Made by a program: the position numbers and the translations under genes. Positions 45,301 through 54,078 of a stretch of 64,000 bases of DNA are shown piece by piece. Within the stretch, counting starts at the first letter, position 1, and each line of letters opens with the position of its first letter. The DNA comes from Mucilaginibacter gracilis (GTDB taxonomy: Bacteria; Bacteroidota; Bacteroidia; Sphingobacteriales; Sphingobacteriaceae), in the NCBI RefSeq assembly GCF_003633615.1, contig NZ_RBKU01000001.1, positions 1,302,001 to 1,366,000 of the forward strand. The letters are read 5' to 3'. A model generated the notes under the pieces. That model was not told the DNA's origin and searched no databases. It saw nothing but the letters and a program-made list of their open reading frames with translations.

Positions 45301-48144
45301 TTACCTCTTAATTCCCTTAGTTATTTTTTGATGTCTTACATCTAGTAAATTAGCGCTTGTTGATAAGACGATCTTAGCTGAACCCAGATTTTCAGCTTCC
45401 GCCTTCAATTCAAACTTGCCTGCCGCTTTTTTTAATGATCTTACTATAACCAACGCCATGCCGCTTAATGCTTTTCGTTCCTTTGACGGGAAGGCGACGA
45501 GGTCAGCTGGATCACCGTTATCTGTTGCAACGATTTCTGCTGGTCCGGATATAGAGAAAACAATTTTATTATTGGCTATAGGTACGATGTTCCCATCCTT
45601 ATCCAAAACTTTTACAGTGATAAAAGCAAGGTCAGCGCCATCATCCTTTATTTTCCTTCGGTCAGCCCTTAGTCCTAAACGAACCGGCTGCCCTGCGGTT
45701 TTTAGGGTTTCGGTTGCCCAAAGCAACCTATGCTTATAAGTTAACACTTTGAGTTCACCAGGTTCATATTTAACGTCATCCCATCTGAACCGGTATTGAT
45801 ATTCCACTCTTTTTTTACGCCCCAATGATCTACCGTTAAGAAACAATTCGGCTTCATCGGCCGAAGAAAAAATATGCACGGGAGTGATTTTACCTTCCCT
45901 TCCTAGCCAATTCCAATGAGGTAAAATATGAGCGAAACGAAGATCGGGCCGCCAGCGCGCCTGATAGAGGTAAAATCTGTCTTTTTTAAAACCGGCAAGA
46001 TCTATGATACCGGAATAAGAACTTCTGGCCCCGTAATACGGGGTCGGCTCACCTAAATAATCCCAGCCGGACCAAACAAACTCTCCACATACAAAAGGGT
46101 GCTTATCCTGTGACGCAAATACTTTATCGGGCGAAGCCCCAAATTGAGCTGTATACAATTCATAGGCACTTACATATTGGTTTTGAGCATCACCTCCGGT
46201 AGTATCACTTACAGGTGCGCTAAAATCACTAGTTACTGGAAATATATATGTTCCGCGTGTACTTAGCGTGGATGCCGTTTCACTACTGATGATTAGTTTT
46301 CCCGGGAATTTATCATGAAATGCTGGATATAAGGGGGCTGTTCTAATTCCCTTTAGCTTGGCATAGGCCGGTGCATCCCTGATCCCTTCGCCCTGGTAAT
46401 TTAGTGAAAGAATATCCATAACGGCGGGGAATGGCATATCCGGTTTGGCATAATTCATCGAAGCGGTAGCTGGCCTGGTCGGGTCCTCGTCTTTAACTAT
46501 AGCACTCAATCTCCGGGCTATTGTTGCACCTTCTGTTGCCGTGTACTGCTCGCCAACCTCATTACCAAAGCTCCAGGCAATAATTGAAGGGTGATTTTTA
46601 TCTCTTCTGATAAACGACCTTGTATCCGCCTCAGACCAATCCGGGAAGATCAGGTGAAAATCTAATGGCGTTTTGCCTTGTTCCCAACAGTCAAAAATTT
46701 CATTTATGACTAAAAAGCCCATTTTGTCAGTGATGTCCAATAGCTCGGGGGCCGGAGGATTATGAGATAACCTGATCGCGTTACATCCCATTTCACGTAG
46801 TAATTCCAGTTGCCTTTCAGCCGCCCTGTAATTAAATGCTGCTCCAAGAGCTCCAAGATCGTGATGCTGATTAACTCCCTGTATTTTTACAGCTTTTCCA
46901 TTTACAATTACACCTTTAACAGGATCAAACCTGATGTCTCTGATTCCGAACCGCGTTTCGTAGGTATCAACCAACCTATTATTTGTGTATAAACGGGTAA
47001 CAGCCGCATATAAGTTGGGTTTTTGTGTGGGTAAAGGCTGCCATAAAGCGGGGTTGTTCAGCAACAATTCGCTTTTAACCAAATACTTATTATGATGGTT
47101 CACATTAACAATCGACAAAGGGAAACTGCTTATCTTTTTCACCTTTTGATACTGATTATCCAAACTATAAATATCAGTTAATACTTTTACTTGTTCATCA
47201 TAATCAGCCTTATTTTCAATGTTCACATCCAGATTGACAACGGCCGAAGATTTAGAAATATCCGATGTAGTGATACAAGTGCCCCACTGAGCTATCTGAA
47301 CAGCATTAGTTTTAGTAAGCCAAACATTTCTATACAATCCGCTGCCGGGATACCATCTTGATGAGTTGGGCGGATTATCCAGTCTTATTGCGATTTGGTT
47401 GTCTAATCCAAATTTGATGTAAGGAGTTAAGTCGAGTCTGAAAGAATTGTAACCGTAAGGCCACCCGCCGACCAGGTGTCCGTTTAACCAAACCATAGCA
47501 TAAGACATTGCTCCTTCTATTTCCAGATAAATATTTTTTCCACGATCAGCTATTGGTATGCCGATCTTCCTCCTATACCAGGCAATACCTTGGATTGGTA
47601 ATCTTCCCATTCCTCCGCCCACTATCGCATTGGCTTCTTTGTAGAATGGTCCTTTAACAGCCCAGTCATGAGGAAGATCTACTTTCTCCCAGCTTTTGTC
47701 ATTAAATCCCAGCTGTACAAAGGGGAAATTGCTCCCTGGATCACCCGCCGGCCTTACGTAATGCTTTGACTCGTCTTTAATAAAATCGTTTGCGGTGGGG
47801 AGTATCCACTTCTTTAATACTTTTTCGGAAGTACCCGCAAGGAGAGGTTTTTGTGATGGTTTACTATCGGCCACAACGTCATCTTTGCGATCAAAAACAA
47901 CAGGGCGTTCATCATAGATCAGTTCATCACCTTTGTCTTGATAACGCATGAATCTCCAGCCATGATTTAAACTGATCCTTTCTCTGCCCTCGTTTGTTAT
48001 GATCGCTTTTTTTTGTGCATCACATGGAAAACGGAGCAATATCATAACCAATAGCAAGACCCTTGCCCCAATCCTATTTCTCGTAGAAATAAGTTGGATA
48101 AGAAAAGTATTTAGAATCAATGGTTTTAAGGTCGAAGATTTCAT
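45301..48144 (-). CDS. GH2 glycosidase with DUF4982 (beta-galactosidase/beta-glucuronidase type)
   Basis: A 947-residue exported glycoside hydrolase family 2 protein. The N-terminus has an unusually long n-region before the hydrophobic core ARVLLLVMILL and cleavage near PCDAQ; a later start is possible but no better ATG is evident. The sugar-binding jelly roll has LPHDWAVKGPF, YRRKIGIPI and SRWYPGSGLYRNVWL. The TIM barrel has IRLSHNPPAPELLD, the acid/base in IIAWSFGNEVGEQ and the nucleophile in LIISSETAS. A DUF4982 domain contains AELFLNGRSLGRKK, and an Ig-like end follows. The gene lies behind a terminator after SusD of PUL 3, so it is probably transcribed separately. The specificity, galactose or glucuronate, is not resolved. 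Confidence 0.9.
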   Translation of the reverse strand: MKSSTLKPLILNTFLIQLISTRNRIGARVLLLVMILLRFPCDAQKKAIITNEGRERISLNHGWRFMRYQDKGDELIYDERPVVFDRKDDVVADSKPSQKPLLAGTSEKVLKKWILPTANDFIKDESKHYVRPAGDPGSNFPFVQLGFNDKSWEKVDLPHDWAVKGPFYKEANAIVGGGMGRLPIQGIAWYRRKIGIPIADRGKNIYLEIEGAMSYAMVWLNGHLVGGWPYGYNSFRLDLTPYIKFGLDNQIAIRLDNPPNSSRWYPGSGLYRNVWLTKTNAVQIAQWGTCITTSDISKSSAVVNLDVNIENKADYDEQVKVLTDIYSLDNQYQKVKKISSFPLSIVNVNHHNKYLVKSELLLNNPALWQPLPTQKPNLYAAVTRLYTNNRLVDTYETRFGIRDIRFDPVKGVIVNGKAVKIQGVNQHHDLGALGAAFNYRAAERQLELLREMGCNAIRLSHNPPAPELLDITDKMGFLVINEIFDCWEQGKTPLDFHLIFPDWSEADTRSFIRRDKNHPSIIAWSFGNEVGEQYTATEGATIARRLSAIVKDEDPTRPATASMNYAKPDMPFPAVMDILSLNYQGEGIRDAPAYAKLKGIRTAPLYPAFHDKFPGKLIISSETASTLSTRGTYIFPVTSDFSAPVSDTTGGDAQNQYVSAYELYTAQFGASPDKVFASQDKHPFVCGEFVWSGWDYLGEPTPYYGARSSYSGIIDLAGFKKDRFYLYQARWRPDLRFAHILPHWNWLGREGKITPVHIFSSADEAELFLNGRSLGRKKRVEYQYRFRWDDVKYEPGELKVLTYKHRLLWATETLKTAGQPVRLGLRADRRKIKDDGADLAFITVKVLDKDGNIVPIANNKIVFSISGPAEIVATDNGDPADLVAFPSKERKALSGMALVIVRSLKKAAGKFELKAEAENLGSAKIVLSTSANLLDVRHQKITKGIKR

Positions 48145-48173
48145 TAAGAAAAGTATTATAGATTTATAGTAAA

Positions 48174-48203
48174 AAAAGGAGAGATATGCTTATCTCTCCT
48201 TTT
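48174..48203 (-). terminator. Intrinsic terminator after SusD of PUL 3
   Basis: A perfect 13-bp inverted repeat, AAAAGGAGAGATA with TATCTCTCCTTTT, around the loop TGCT. On the minus strand it lies 28 bp after the SusD stop and just before the GH2 start at 48144. It should separate the susCD transcript from GH2. Confidence 0.8.
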
Positions 48204-48231
48204 AAAAACAATAATGAACTTTTTAAAAACG

Positions 48232-50214
48232 TTAATTGTAACCCGGATTTTGATAGGCCTTTTTATCTACAGGACTCATATCCAATCCGTCTAACTGTGA
48301 TTGAGGAATTGGTTTGAGGTAATTCATTGGTAGGATTGTACGTGTAAATGTTCCAACGGTGTGATCGTTCCAATCGTTAGGGTTGGTTTTACCTGCGATT
48401 ACGAAAGAGCTGCTTAACTCTGTCCATTTTTGTGTGCGGACTAAATCGAACCAGCGGTAACCTTCACCGAAGTATTCACGGCTCCTTTCGGCAAGAATAT
48501 AGTTGATATCAATTGAAGCAGGTGTGGCTGCTATAATTGCCGCACTGTTGTCCTGGACTTTAGCTACCTGGTTCCCATTGTCAAAGCGCCATCGGCCTGC
48601 ACGGGCGCGGATAACATTAATTAGCCCTCTTGCGGTTCCATCGTTAGCATATGATCCACTGATTGCCCTGGTAGCGGCACCCTTCACAGCGGCTTCTGCG
48701 GCAATAAAAAACAACTCCGAGAACTTAGCCACCGGGAACGGACGTGTACTGCTACCGTTTGGCGAACCTAAACCACCGTTATTGTCGGTACGGTAAGGTC
48801 CCAGTTTAAAGTTGCCAGGGTAACATATCCGACTAATATTACTTGGCTCAATGACAAAATCTGCCCTGCCAGGTAAAACACCTGCACCTACAGAACTTTT
48901 ATACACGGAATTGGTGTAATCTACACCACCCACATCATCATTCAAAAAGCTGAGAACAGCATCACCTTCGCCTATTGGCAGGTAATTAGCATTGTAGAGC
49001 GTAGTACCCGTGTAACCAGCCTCTTTTAAATTACAGCGATACCGGGTAACAAAGGTTCCATCATATCGCGAATCATTAAGCTTGTCCGCAAAGGTCACTT
49101 TAAATACACCTTGAGGAGGTGCCAAAAGGGTCCATGGGCGACCTAAAGGTTGTGTTGCCGCACGCTGCACTGAACTATAACCGCTCCAGCTGCTATTTGT
49201 TTTACTGCTTGTAATCGTAGTATAGTTCCATTGCTGAAACCATGAAGCAAAATTGTCAGTACTAAATCCTCCTGAACTGTAGCTCAAGTCGCCTCCATTA
49301 TATTGCGCGCTGGATTGTGTGTGATCCGCGAACAACATCACTTCATTGTTCCGGTCGTTTGTGGCGACGTTTACATCATAAAAACTGGCTTGCAAACTAT
49401 AAGGAGTTGGCGATTCTATACCCGCTGCGGCAACCGTATAGGCTTGGTTGAAGTAATATGCAGCATCGTGCCCGGCAGGGTCGGTCCTAGCTACATCCGG
49501 ATAAGTTGGGATATTATTGGGATTTTGCAGCCACCAGCCATAAGTCAAATAAGCTTTGGCAAGATAGAGACGAGCAACGTTCTTAGTTACACCACCGACA
49601 ACGCGTGGCGCAGTGGGCAGTTTGTCGATCGCTATCAGGAGATCTGGAAAAATGGCCTTAGTATACACTTCGGGTACGGTATTTCGTTTAGACGTCCTTG
49701 CTGTAGAAGTATTGAATTTTAATTCTCCCGCACCCAGGTCAAGTGGCACACCGCCAAATGTTTGCACCAAGAGGAAATAATCGAAAGATCTAAAAAATCT
49801 GGCTTCTGCGATCAGTGCATCCGAAATACCGACCGCTGCACCGTTTTCAATTACGCCACTGGCCGTATTGATATCAGGAAAGTTATTGTTCCATACAATG
49901 CCCGAATTGTCGGTTTGAGGATTTACCGTTCCTACACCCGAAAAATCGATGTTCTTGGTGTTCAGGTCGGCAAGTTGAGCCCAAGTTTCCTCGTCTGTAC
50001 CGGCTTCATTCGAATTAATAAAATAGCCGTTGCCGTACATATAACGCAGGTGACCATAAAGAGAGGTGATACCTCCCTGGACTCCTGCTTGTGTTTTAAA
50101 GAAATCCGGCGTAAAAGTAGCGCGCGGCGTTTCGTCCAGGATCTTCTTGCACCCGGTTAGGGCGAATGCAGTTAACACTGATACTTGAAAGAACTTTCTA
50201 TATACTCGTTTCAT
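48232..50214 (-). CDS. SusD/RagB-family outer-membrane lipoprotein (PUL 3)
   Basis: A 660-residue lipoprotein with lipobox ALTGCKKILDETPRA, somewhat longer than average. SusD features include GVQGGITSLYGHLRYMYGNG, EARFFRSFDYFLLVQTFGGVPLDLG and ARLYLAKAYLTYGWWLQNPNN. The C-terminal half has KFSELFFIAAEAAVKGA, INVIRARAGRWRFDNG, INYILAERSREYFGEGYRWFDLVRTQKW and the ending AYQNPGYN. It begins 11 bp after SusC. Given the surrounding xylan enzymes, the ligand is probably a xylo-oligosaccharide. Confidence 0.95.
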   Translation of the reverse strand: MKRVYRKFFQVSVLTAFALTGCKKILDETPRATFTPDFFKTQAGVQGGITSLYGHLRYMYGNGYFINSNEAGTDEETWAQLADLNTKNIDFSGVGTVNPQTDNSGIVWNNNFPDINTASGVIENGAAVGISDALIAEARFFRSFDYFLLVQTFGGVPLDLGAGELKFNTSTARTSKRNTVPEVYTKAIFPDLLIAIDKLPTAPRVVGGVTKNVARLYLAKAYLTYGWWLQNPNNIPTYPDVARTDPAGHDAAYYFNQAYTVAAAGIESPTPYSLQASFYDVNVATNDRNNEVMLFADHTQSSAQYNGGDLSYSSGGFSTDNFASWFQQWNYTTITSSKTNSSWSGYSSVQRAATQPLGRPWTLLAPPQGVFKVTFADKLNDSRYDGTFVTRYRCNLKEAGYTGTTLYNANYLPIGEGDAVLSFLNDDVGGVDYTNSVYKSSVGAGVLPGRADFVIEPSNISRICYPGNFKLGPYRTDNNGGLGSPNGSSTRPFPVAKFSELFFIAAEAAVKGAATRAISGSYANDGTARGLINVIRARAGRWRFDNGNQVAKVQDNSAAIIAATPASIDINYILAERSREYFGEGYRWFDLVRTQKWTELSSSFVIAGKTNPNDWNDHTVGTFTRTILPMNYLKPIPQSQLDGLDMSPVDKKAYQNPGYN

Positions 50215-50225
50215 ATTCGTGTATT

Positions 50226-53200
50226 TTAAAATGTTACGTTTAATCCTAATAAATAGTTACGTGTACTCGGCGTATTATAACCTACGGTCAGCAACCGACT
50301 TTGTCCGCTACCGTAAGCAACTGCCATATTTGAGCTATCGTTAGCGTAGCTGTTAGGCTCGGGGTCCTGTTTAGAAAGTTTGTAATAGGGCGAGAAGAAG
50401 ATAAACGGATTCTGAGCGGTAGTATAAACATGCAGCTTTTTGATTCCGGCTGACTTCAACCATTTGCCAGCAACATTATAGCCTAAGGTTATGGCACGTA
50501 TCTTCATGTAAGAGGCGTCGAAATAACCTGAAGTAGACCCATATTTAGGATTGTTACTGCTTTTCGGACTGGCAGGATCAGGGAACTGGGCGTTCGGGTT
50601 ATCTGGTGTCCAATAGTCGATATTGATCTGACCGGCCCTACCAGACTCCAAGTTCAGGTAACCGTTTGCGCCGTATAAGGTGCTGTTTAAAATACCTCCA
50701 TGTACAAAGGCGCCGACTATCGAAAAGTCGAACGCTTTGTAGGCAACCCGGGTATTAAAACCTCCCTGAAAGTCGGGATCAGCATCCAGCACCTGTTGAT
50801 CAGCAGCACTGATGTTTCGGGTAGGAGAGCCATCAGGATTATATGTTCCGGTATAGAGCACTTTAACCATTCCGGGAACGCCCGCAGGTCCTTCATACTG
50901 CTTTACGGTAGCAGCTTCGCTTGCTTGCCATATGCCAATTTTCTTGTAGTCATATATCACGTTAAGCGGATGTCCAACAAACAACCAATTGTTTACATCT
51001 TGTTGCTGTCCGGATGCCAGTGCAGTTATACGGTTAACATTACGGTAAAAGTTAACACCTGCTTCCCAGGTCCATCCATTCTTGTTGTTGATGATCACGC
51101 CATTCAAAGTGATCTCAAAACCTTTGTTCGATGTCGAACCTACGTTACCTGTATAACTGCTTACTCCTGATGTTGCAGGCAAGCCGACACTTAGTAAAAG
51201 GTTATCCGTTTCGGTGATATAGGCTTCAGCGGTACCGGTGAGTCGATTATTGAATAAAGAGAAATCCAGGCCCAGGTTCTTGGTCTTAGAATATTCCCAG
51301 CCAAGATCAGGATTAGGTAGCTGGGTAACGTAGTAACCGTTGGCGTTGGTTGCACCAAAGTTGTAAGGTCGTACACTTAACTGACCTAGTGTCGCATAAG
51401 GTGCTACTGATTGATTGGATGTTTCCCCATAACCGACCCTAAGCTTCAAACTATTTACCCAACTGAGATTTTGCATAAATGACTCTTTATTGATATTCCA
51501 ACCAATGGAAACAGCCGGATAGTCATGCCACTTATGTCCTGTAGCTAGTCTGGAGGAAGCATCACGGCGGTAAGTTGCGGTAAGTAAATATCTATCGTCA
51601 TAAGTATAGATGATACGGCCCATCAAAGACATTAATCCGCTTTGGTTGTACGCTTGATTATTAGGATCGATCGTAATATCATCGTTGCTGCCGCTTGAAG
51701 TTTGTCCTAAATTGTAGAATTGAAAGCTATCGCCTGCGATATTCTTTCTGCTGATATTTGACGCATTATAGGTTGTCTGCTCTGATGAGTATAACGCCGT
51801 TACGTTCAGGTTGTGTTTTTGAGCAAAAGTCTTGTCATAAAAAAGCAAATTCTCAACCGTCCATTGCGTTGTCCGCGAATTACCTATCGAGGCAGTATTA
51901 GGATTGTTGGGATCAGTGTTAAATACGCCCACGCCTGTATAGCTGCCTGAATTACTCGTACGGATGTTCCCTCCCAGATTAAGATGATACCTCAAGCCCT
52001 CTACTCCCGGGATCTTCATATCAACGTAAGCAGAGTTATAAGAAGCCAGGTCTTTAGTTGTATTGACGTATTTATCGCCCAAAGCAGCCAGCGTTTCTCT
52101 GGTATATACCCAAGGCTGGTCTGCCGGCAAAACAACGAGTCTCTTCGTGGACCCGTCGGAATTGAAAGGGTTAGCCAGCGGCGACATGTTCAAAACACCG
52201 TACATGCCCAGGTTGGCACCATCCGTAATGCTGTAGTTATCATTTGTCGTAAATCCGATACGAAAATATTTGCCGATTTCCTGATCAACAGATCCGCGCA
52301 ACGAAATACGGTTATACTGAGATAAAGGTATAGGGGCTTCGTCCCTGTAATAACCAACACCAAATTTGTAAGTTCCTTTGCTGGAAGTGGCACCAGTTAC
52401 ATTGATATCATGGTTTTGCGTAGTTGCCGGCTTTCTGTAAAACAGGTCCTGCCAATCGGTATTCGTATTTCCCGTGGCGTCCTCATCCGTACCTGGAGCG
52501 GTGTATAAACCGGCTCTTTTCCTAAGGGCAAGGTATTGCTCAGACTGCATCATCTGATACTTCATTACGTCTTTTACCATACCATAACCGTTGTAAGAAA
52601 TTTGGGGCGCCTGCCCTGTGCTACCTTTACGGGTCGTAATCAGGACAACTCCGTTTGAACCCCGGGACCCATAGATCGCAGTGGCAGAAGCATCTTTAAG
52701 AATATCAACGCTTTTAATATCGTCCGGACTGATATCAGCAATTGTTCCTGCGAAAGGGATACCGTCCAATACGATCAGCGGATCATTTGATGCATTAATA
52801 GAGCGGGTGCCGCGGATACGGATCTGCGCGGTAGCACCAGGCTTGGTGGAGCTTTGCTGAACATCTACGCCAGCTAAACGGCCCTGCAAAGCCTGGGCGA
52901 TGTTAGCGGAAGGAACGGCATTCAAATTAGCTCCGCTAATGGAAGCCACTGAACCGGTGACAGATTCCCTGCGCTGACTGCCATAGCCGATCACCACCAC
53001 GTCCTGTAAGGTTTTGGTGTCAGAAACCAAGGTAATCGTGATTTTTGTTTGGTTATTGACCGCTTTCTCCTGTGTGGCATAACCAATAAAAGATACTTCA
53101 AGCGTTGAATTACCGGGTGCAGAGAGCTGGAAATTACCGTTGGCATCCGTTGTCACGCCGTTTTGAGTCCCTTTCACCCGAATGGAGGCTCCGGGTACCG

Positions 53201-53366
53201 ATTGACCGGCAGGATCCAGAACCCGTCCTTGAATTTTGATGTTTTGCGCATAAAGCGATAAGGAAGAAAGAGATAGTAATACAATAAAAGCTAAAATAAA
53301 GATGCTTTTAAAGCTAGATTCACTATACCTAATTACCTTTTTTTGTGAGTAAACTGTCATTCGCAT
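50226..53366 (-). CDS. SusC/RagA-family TonB-dependent transporter (PUL 3, xylan)
   Basis: A 1046-residue outer-membrane transporter. The signal segment ends SLSLYAQ. The carboxypeptidase-regulatory-like domain (about 45-120) has GRVLDPAGQSVPGASIRVKG and TDANGNFQLS. A TonB-box-like DVVVIGYGSQRRESVTGSV follows. The plug has LQGRLAGVDVQQSSTKPG and AIYGSRGSNGVVLITTRKG, and the barrel ends NYLLGLNVTF. It is divergent from the GH43 gene across 712 bp holding several palindromic operator candidates. No dedicated SusR or HTCS regulator is present beside it, so control may come from elsewhere, possibly a LacI- or GntR-type protein. Confidence 0.96.
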   Translation of the reverse strand: MRMTVYSQKKVIRYSESSFKSIFILAFIVLLSLSSLSLYAQNIKIQGRVLDPAGQSVPGASIRVKGTQNGVTTDANGNFQLSAPGNSTLEVSFIGYATQEKAVNNQTKITITLVSDTKTLQDVVVIGYGSQRRESVTGSVASISGANLNAVPSANIAQALQGRLAGVDVQQSSTKPGATAQIRIRGTRSINASNDPLIVLDGIPFAGTIADISPDDIKSVDILKDASATAIYGSRGSNGVVLITTRKGSTGQAPQISYNGYGMVKDVMKYQMMQSEQYLALRKRAGLYTAPGTDEDATGNTNTDWQDLFYRKPATTQNHDINVTGATSSKGTYKFGVGYYRDEAPIPLSQYNRISLRGSVDQEIGKYFRIGFTTNDNYSITDGANLGMYGVLNMSPLANPFNSDGSTKRLVVLPADQPWVYTRETLAALGDKYVNTTKDLASYNSAYVDMKIPGVEGLRYHLNLGGNIRTSNSGSYTGVGVFNTDPNNPNTASIGNSRTTQWTVENLLFYDKTFAQKHNLNVTALYSSEQTTYNASNISRKNIAGDSFQFYNLGQTSSGSNDDITIDPNNQAYNQSGLMSLMGRIIYTYDDRYLLTATYRRDASSRLATGHKWHDYPAVSIGWNINKESFMQNLSWVNSLKLRVGYGETSNQSVAPYATLGQLSVRPYNFGATNANGYYVTQLPNPDLGWEYSKTKNLGLDFSLFNNRLTGTAEAYITETDNLLLSVGLPATSGVSSYTGNVGSTSNKGFEITLNGVIINNKNGWTWEAGVNFYRNVNRITALASGQQQDVNNWLFVGHPLNVIYDYKKIGIWQASEAATVKQYEGPAGVPGMVKVLYTGTYNPDGSPTRNISAADQQVLDADPDFQGGFNTRVAYKAFDFSIVGAFVHGGILNSTLYGANGYLNLESGRAGQINIDYWTPDNPNAQFPDPASPKSSNNPKYGSTSGYFDASYMKIRAITLGYNVAGKWLKSAGIKKLHVYTTAQNPFIFFSPYYKLSKQDPEPNSYANDSSNMAVAYGSGQSRLLTVGYNTPSTRNYLLGLNVTF

Positions 53367-53476
53367 AAGAATACGTTTAAGTGAATTAATAAAAGGTTAA
53401 TAAAATGGTTGGTCTATTCCGAAATTAGTCGGAGGCTTATAATCGGGGACTAAAATAAATTTAATTATTAATAAAT

Positions 53477-53488
53477 GCAATCGATTGC
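53477..53488. promoter_or_regulatory. Palindromic operator GCAATCGATTGC upstream of SusC (PUL 3)
   Basis: A perfect 12-bp palindrome about 110 bp upstream of the SusC start, flanked as ATGCAATCGATTGCTA. Same core as the other sites of the set. Confidence 0.6.
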
Positions 53489-53657
53489 TAATATTTAATT
53501 AAATTTATTTTCTGCGAATATCTGGCCATCATGAAATTGAAATAATGCCTGTTTAAACAATTATTAGCCGATTTGAATGATGCAAATTATTCAAACCAGC
53601 TAATAAATTCGATCCCGCAATTGCTAAAACATTAAAAAATTAAAACTGAGATGTGCA

Positions 53658-53673
53658 ATACAATCGGTTTCAT
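53658..53673. promoter_or_regulatory. Operator-like site ATACAATCGGTTTCAT
   Basis: Matches the PUL 2 SusC-promoter site, read on minus, at 15 of 16 bases. It lies centrally in the divergent region. Confidence 0.55.
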
Positions 53674-53900
53674 TAATTTAAAGTGAGCATAAGGCCAATT
53701 ACTATGACGGCGTGGACTTTTTCTACCGCTTTGCCTCAATCTTTTGCAATCGAGCCCAAATTATAAATGGTCGCCAGGCATTGAATTTTCAAATTCCTTT
53801 ACGACTGGACATGTTATTTCAGAAAAAGTTCATCAAAGTACAACATTATTGTTTTTTCTGATTCGTGGTCGTCGTAATTACAATCATTATAAACCAATAA

Positions 53901-53916
53901 TTACAATCGATTGTAA
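53901..53916. promoter_or_regulatory. Perfect 16-bp palindrome TTACAATCGATTGTAA
   Basis: A full palindrome 162 bp upstream of the GH43 start. Its last bases TTGT (53911-53914) also sit at the -33 position of a likely promoter whose -7 is TATATTTA (53933-53940, 18-bp spacing). An occupied site would block or recruit RNA polymerase. Confidence 0.65.
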
Positions 53917-53940
53917 AAAGTAAATTATTACGTATATTTA
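53911..53940 (+). promoter_or_regulatory. Likely promoter of the GH43-esterase-deacetylase operon
   Basis: TTGT, 18 bp, then TATATTTA, close to the Bacteroidota TTTG/TAnnTTTG consensus with one mismatch in each element. The -33 overlaps the palindrome at 53901-53916. Confidence 0.45.
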
Positions 53941-54078
53941 TTTAATAAACCAGTAAGGACTTCTTCGGTAGATTGTAATAAGCCAATCCGGCATCGGTAA
54001 TTTGTGGTAAAACCTTCTGATTTATTAAATTAAAAGCCTGTAAATCAATAAATTACTCATAAATTATTTTGAATCGAA

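Larger units (their letters stand above)
53367..54078. promoter_or_regulatory. Divergent control region of the xylan PUL with operator cluster
   Basis: A 712-bp AT-rich segment between divergent SusC and GH43 genes with no reading frame of note. It contains four related sites: GCAATCGATTGC (53477-53488, perfect), ATACAATCGGTTTCAT (53658-53673), TTGCAATCGA (53744-53753, half site) and TTACAATCGATTGTAA (53901-53916, perfect). AATTACAATC is also repeated at 53877 and 53899. This density suggests cooperative binding by a repressor or activator serving both transcripts. Confidence 0.65.
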
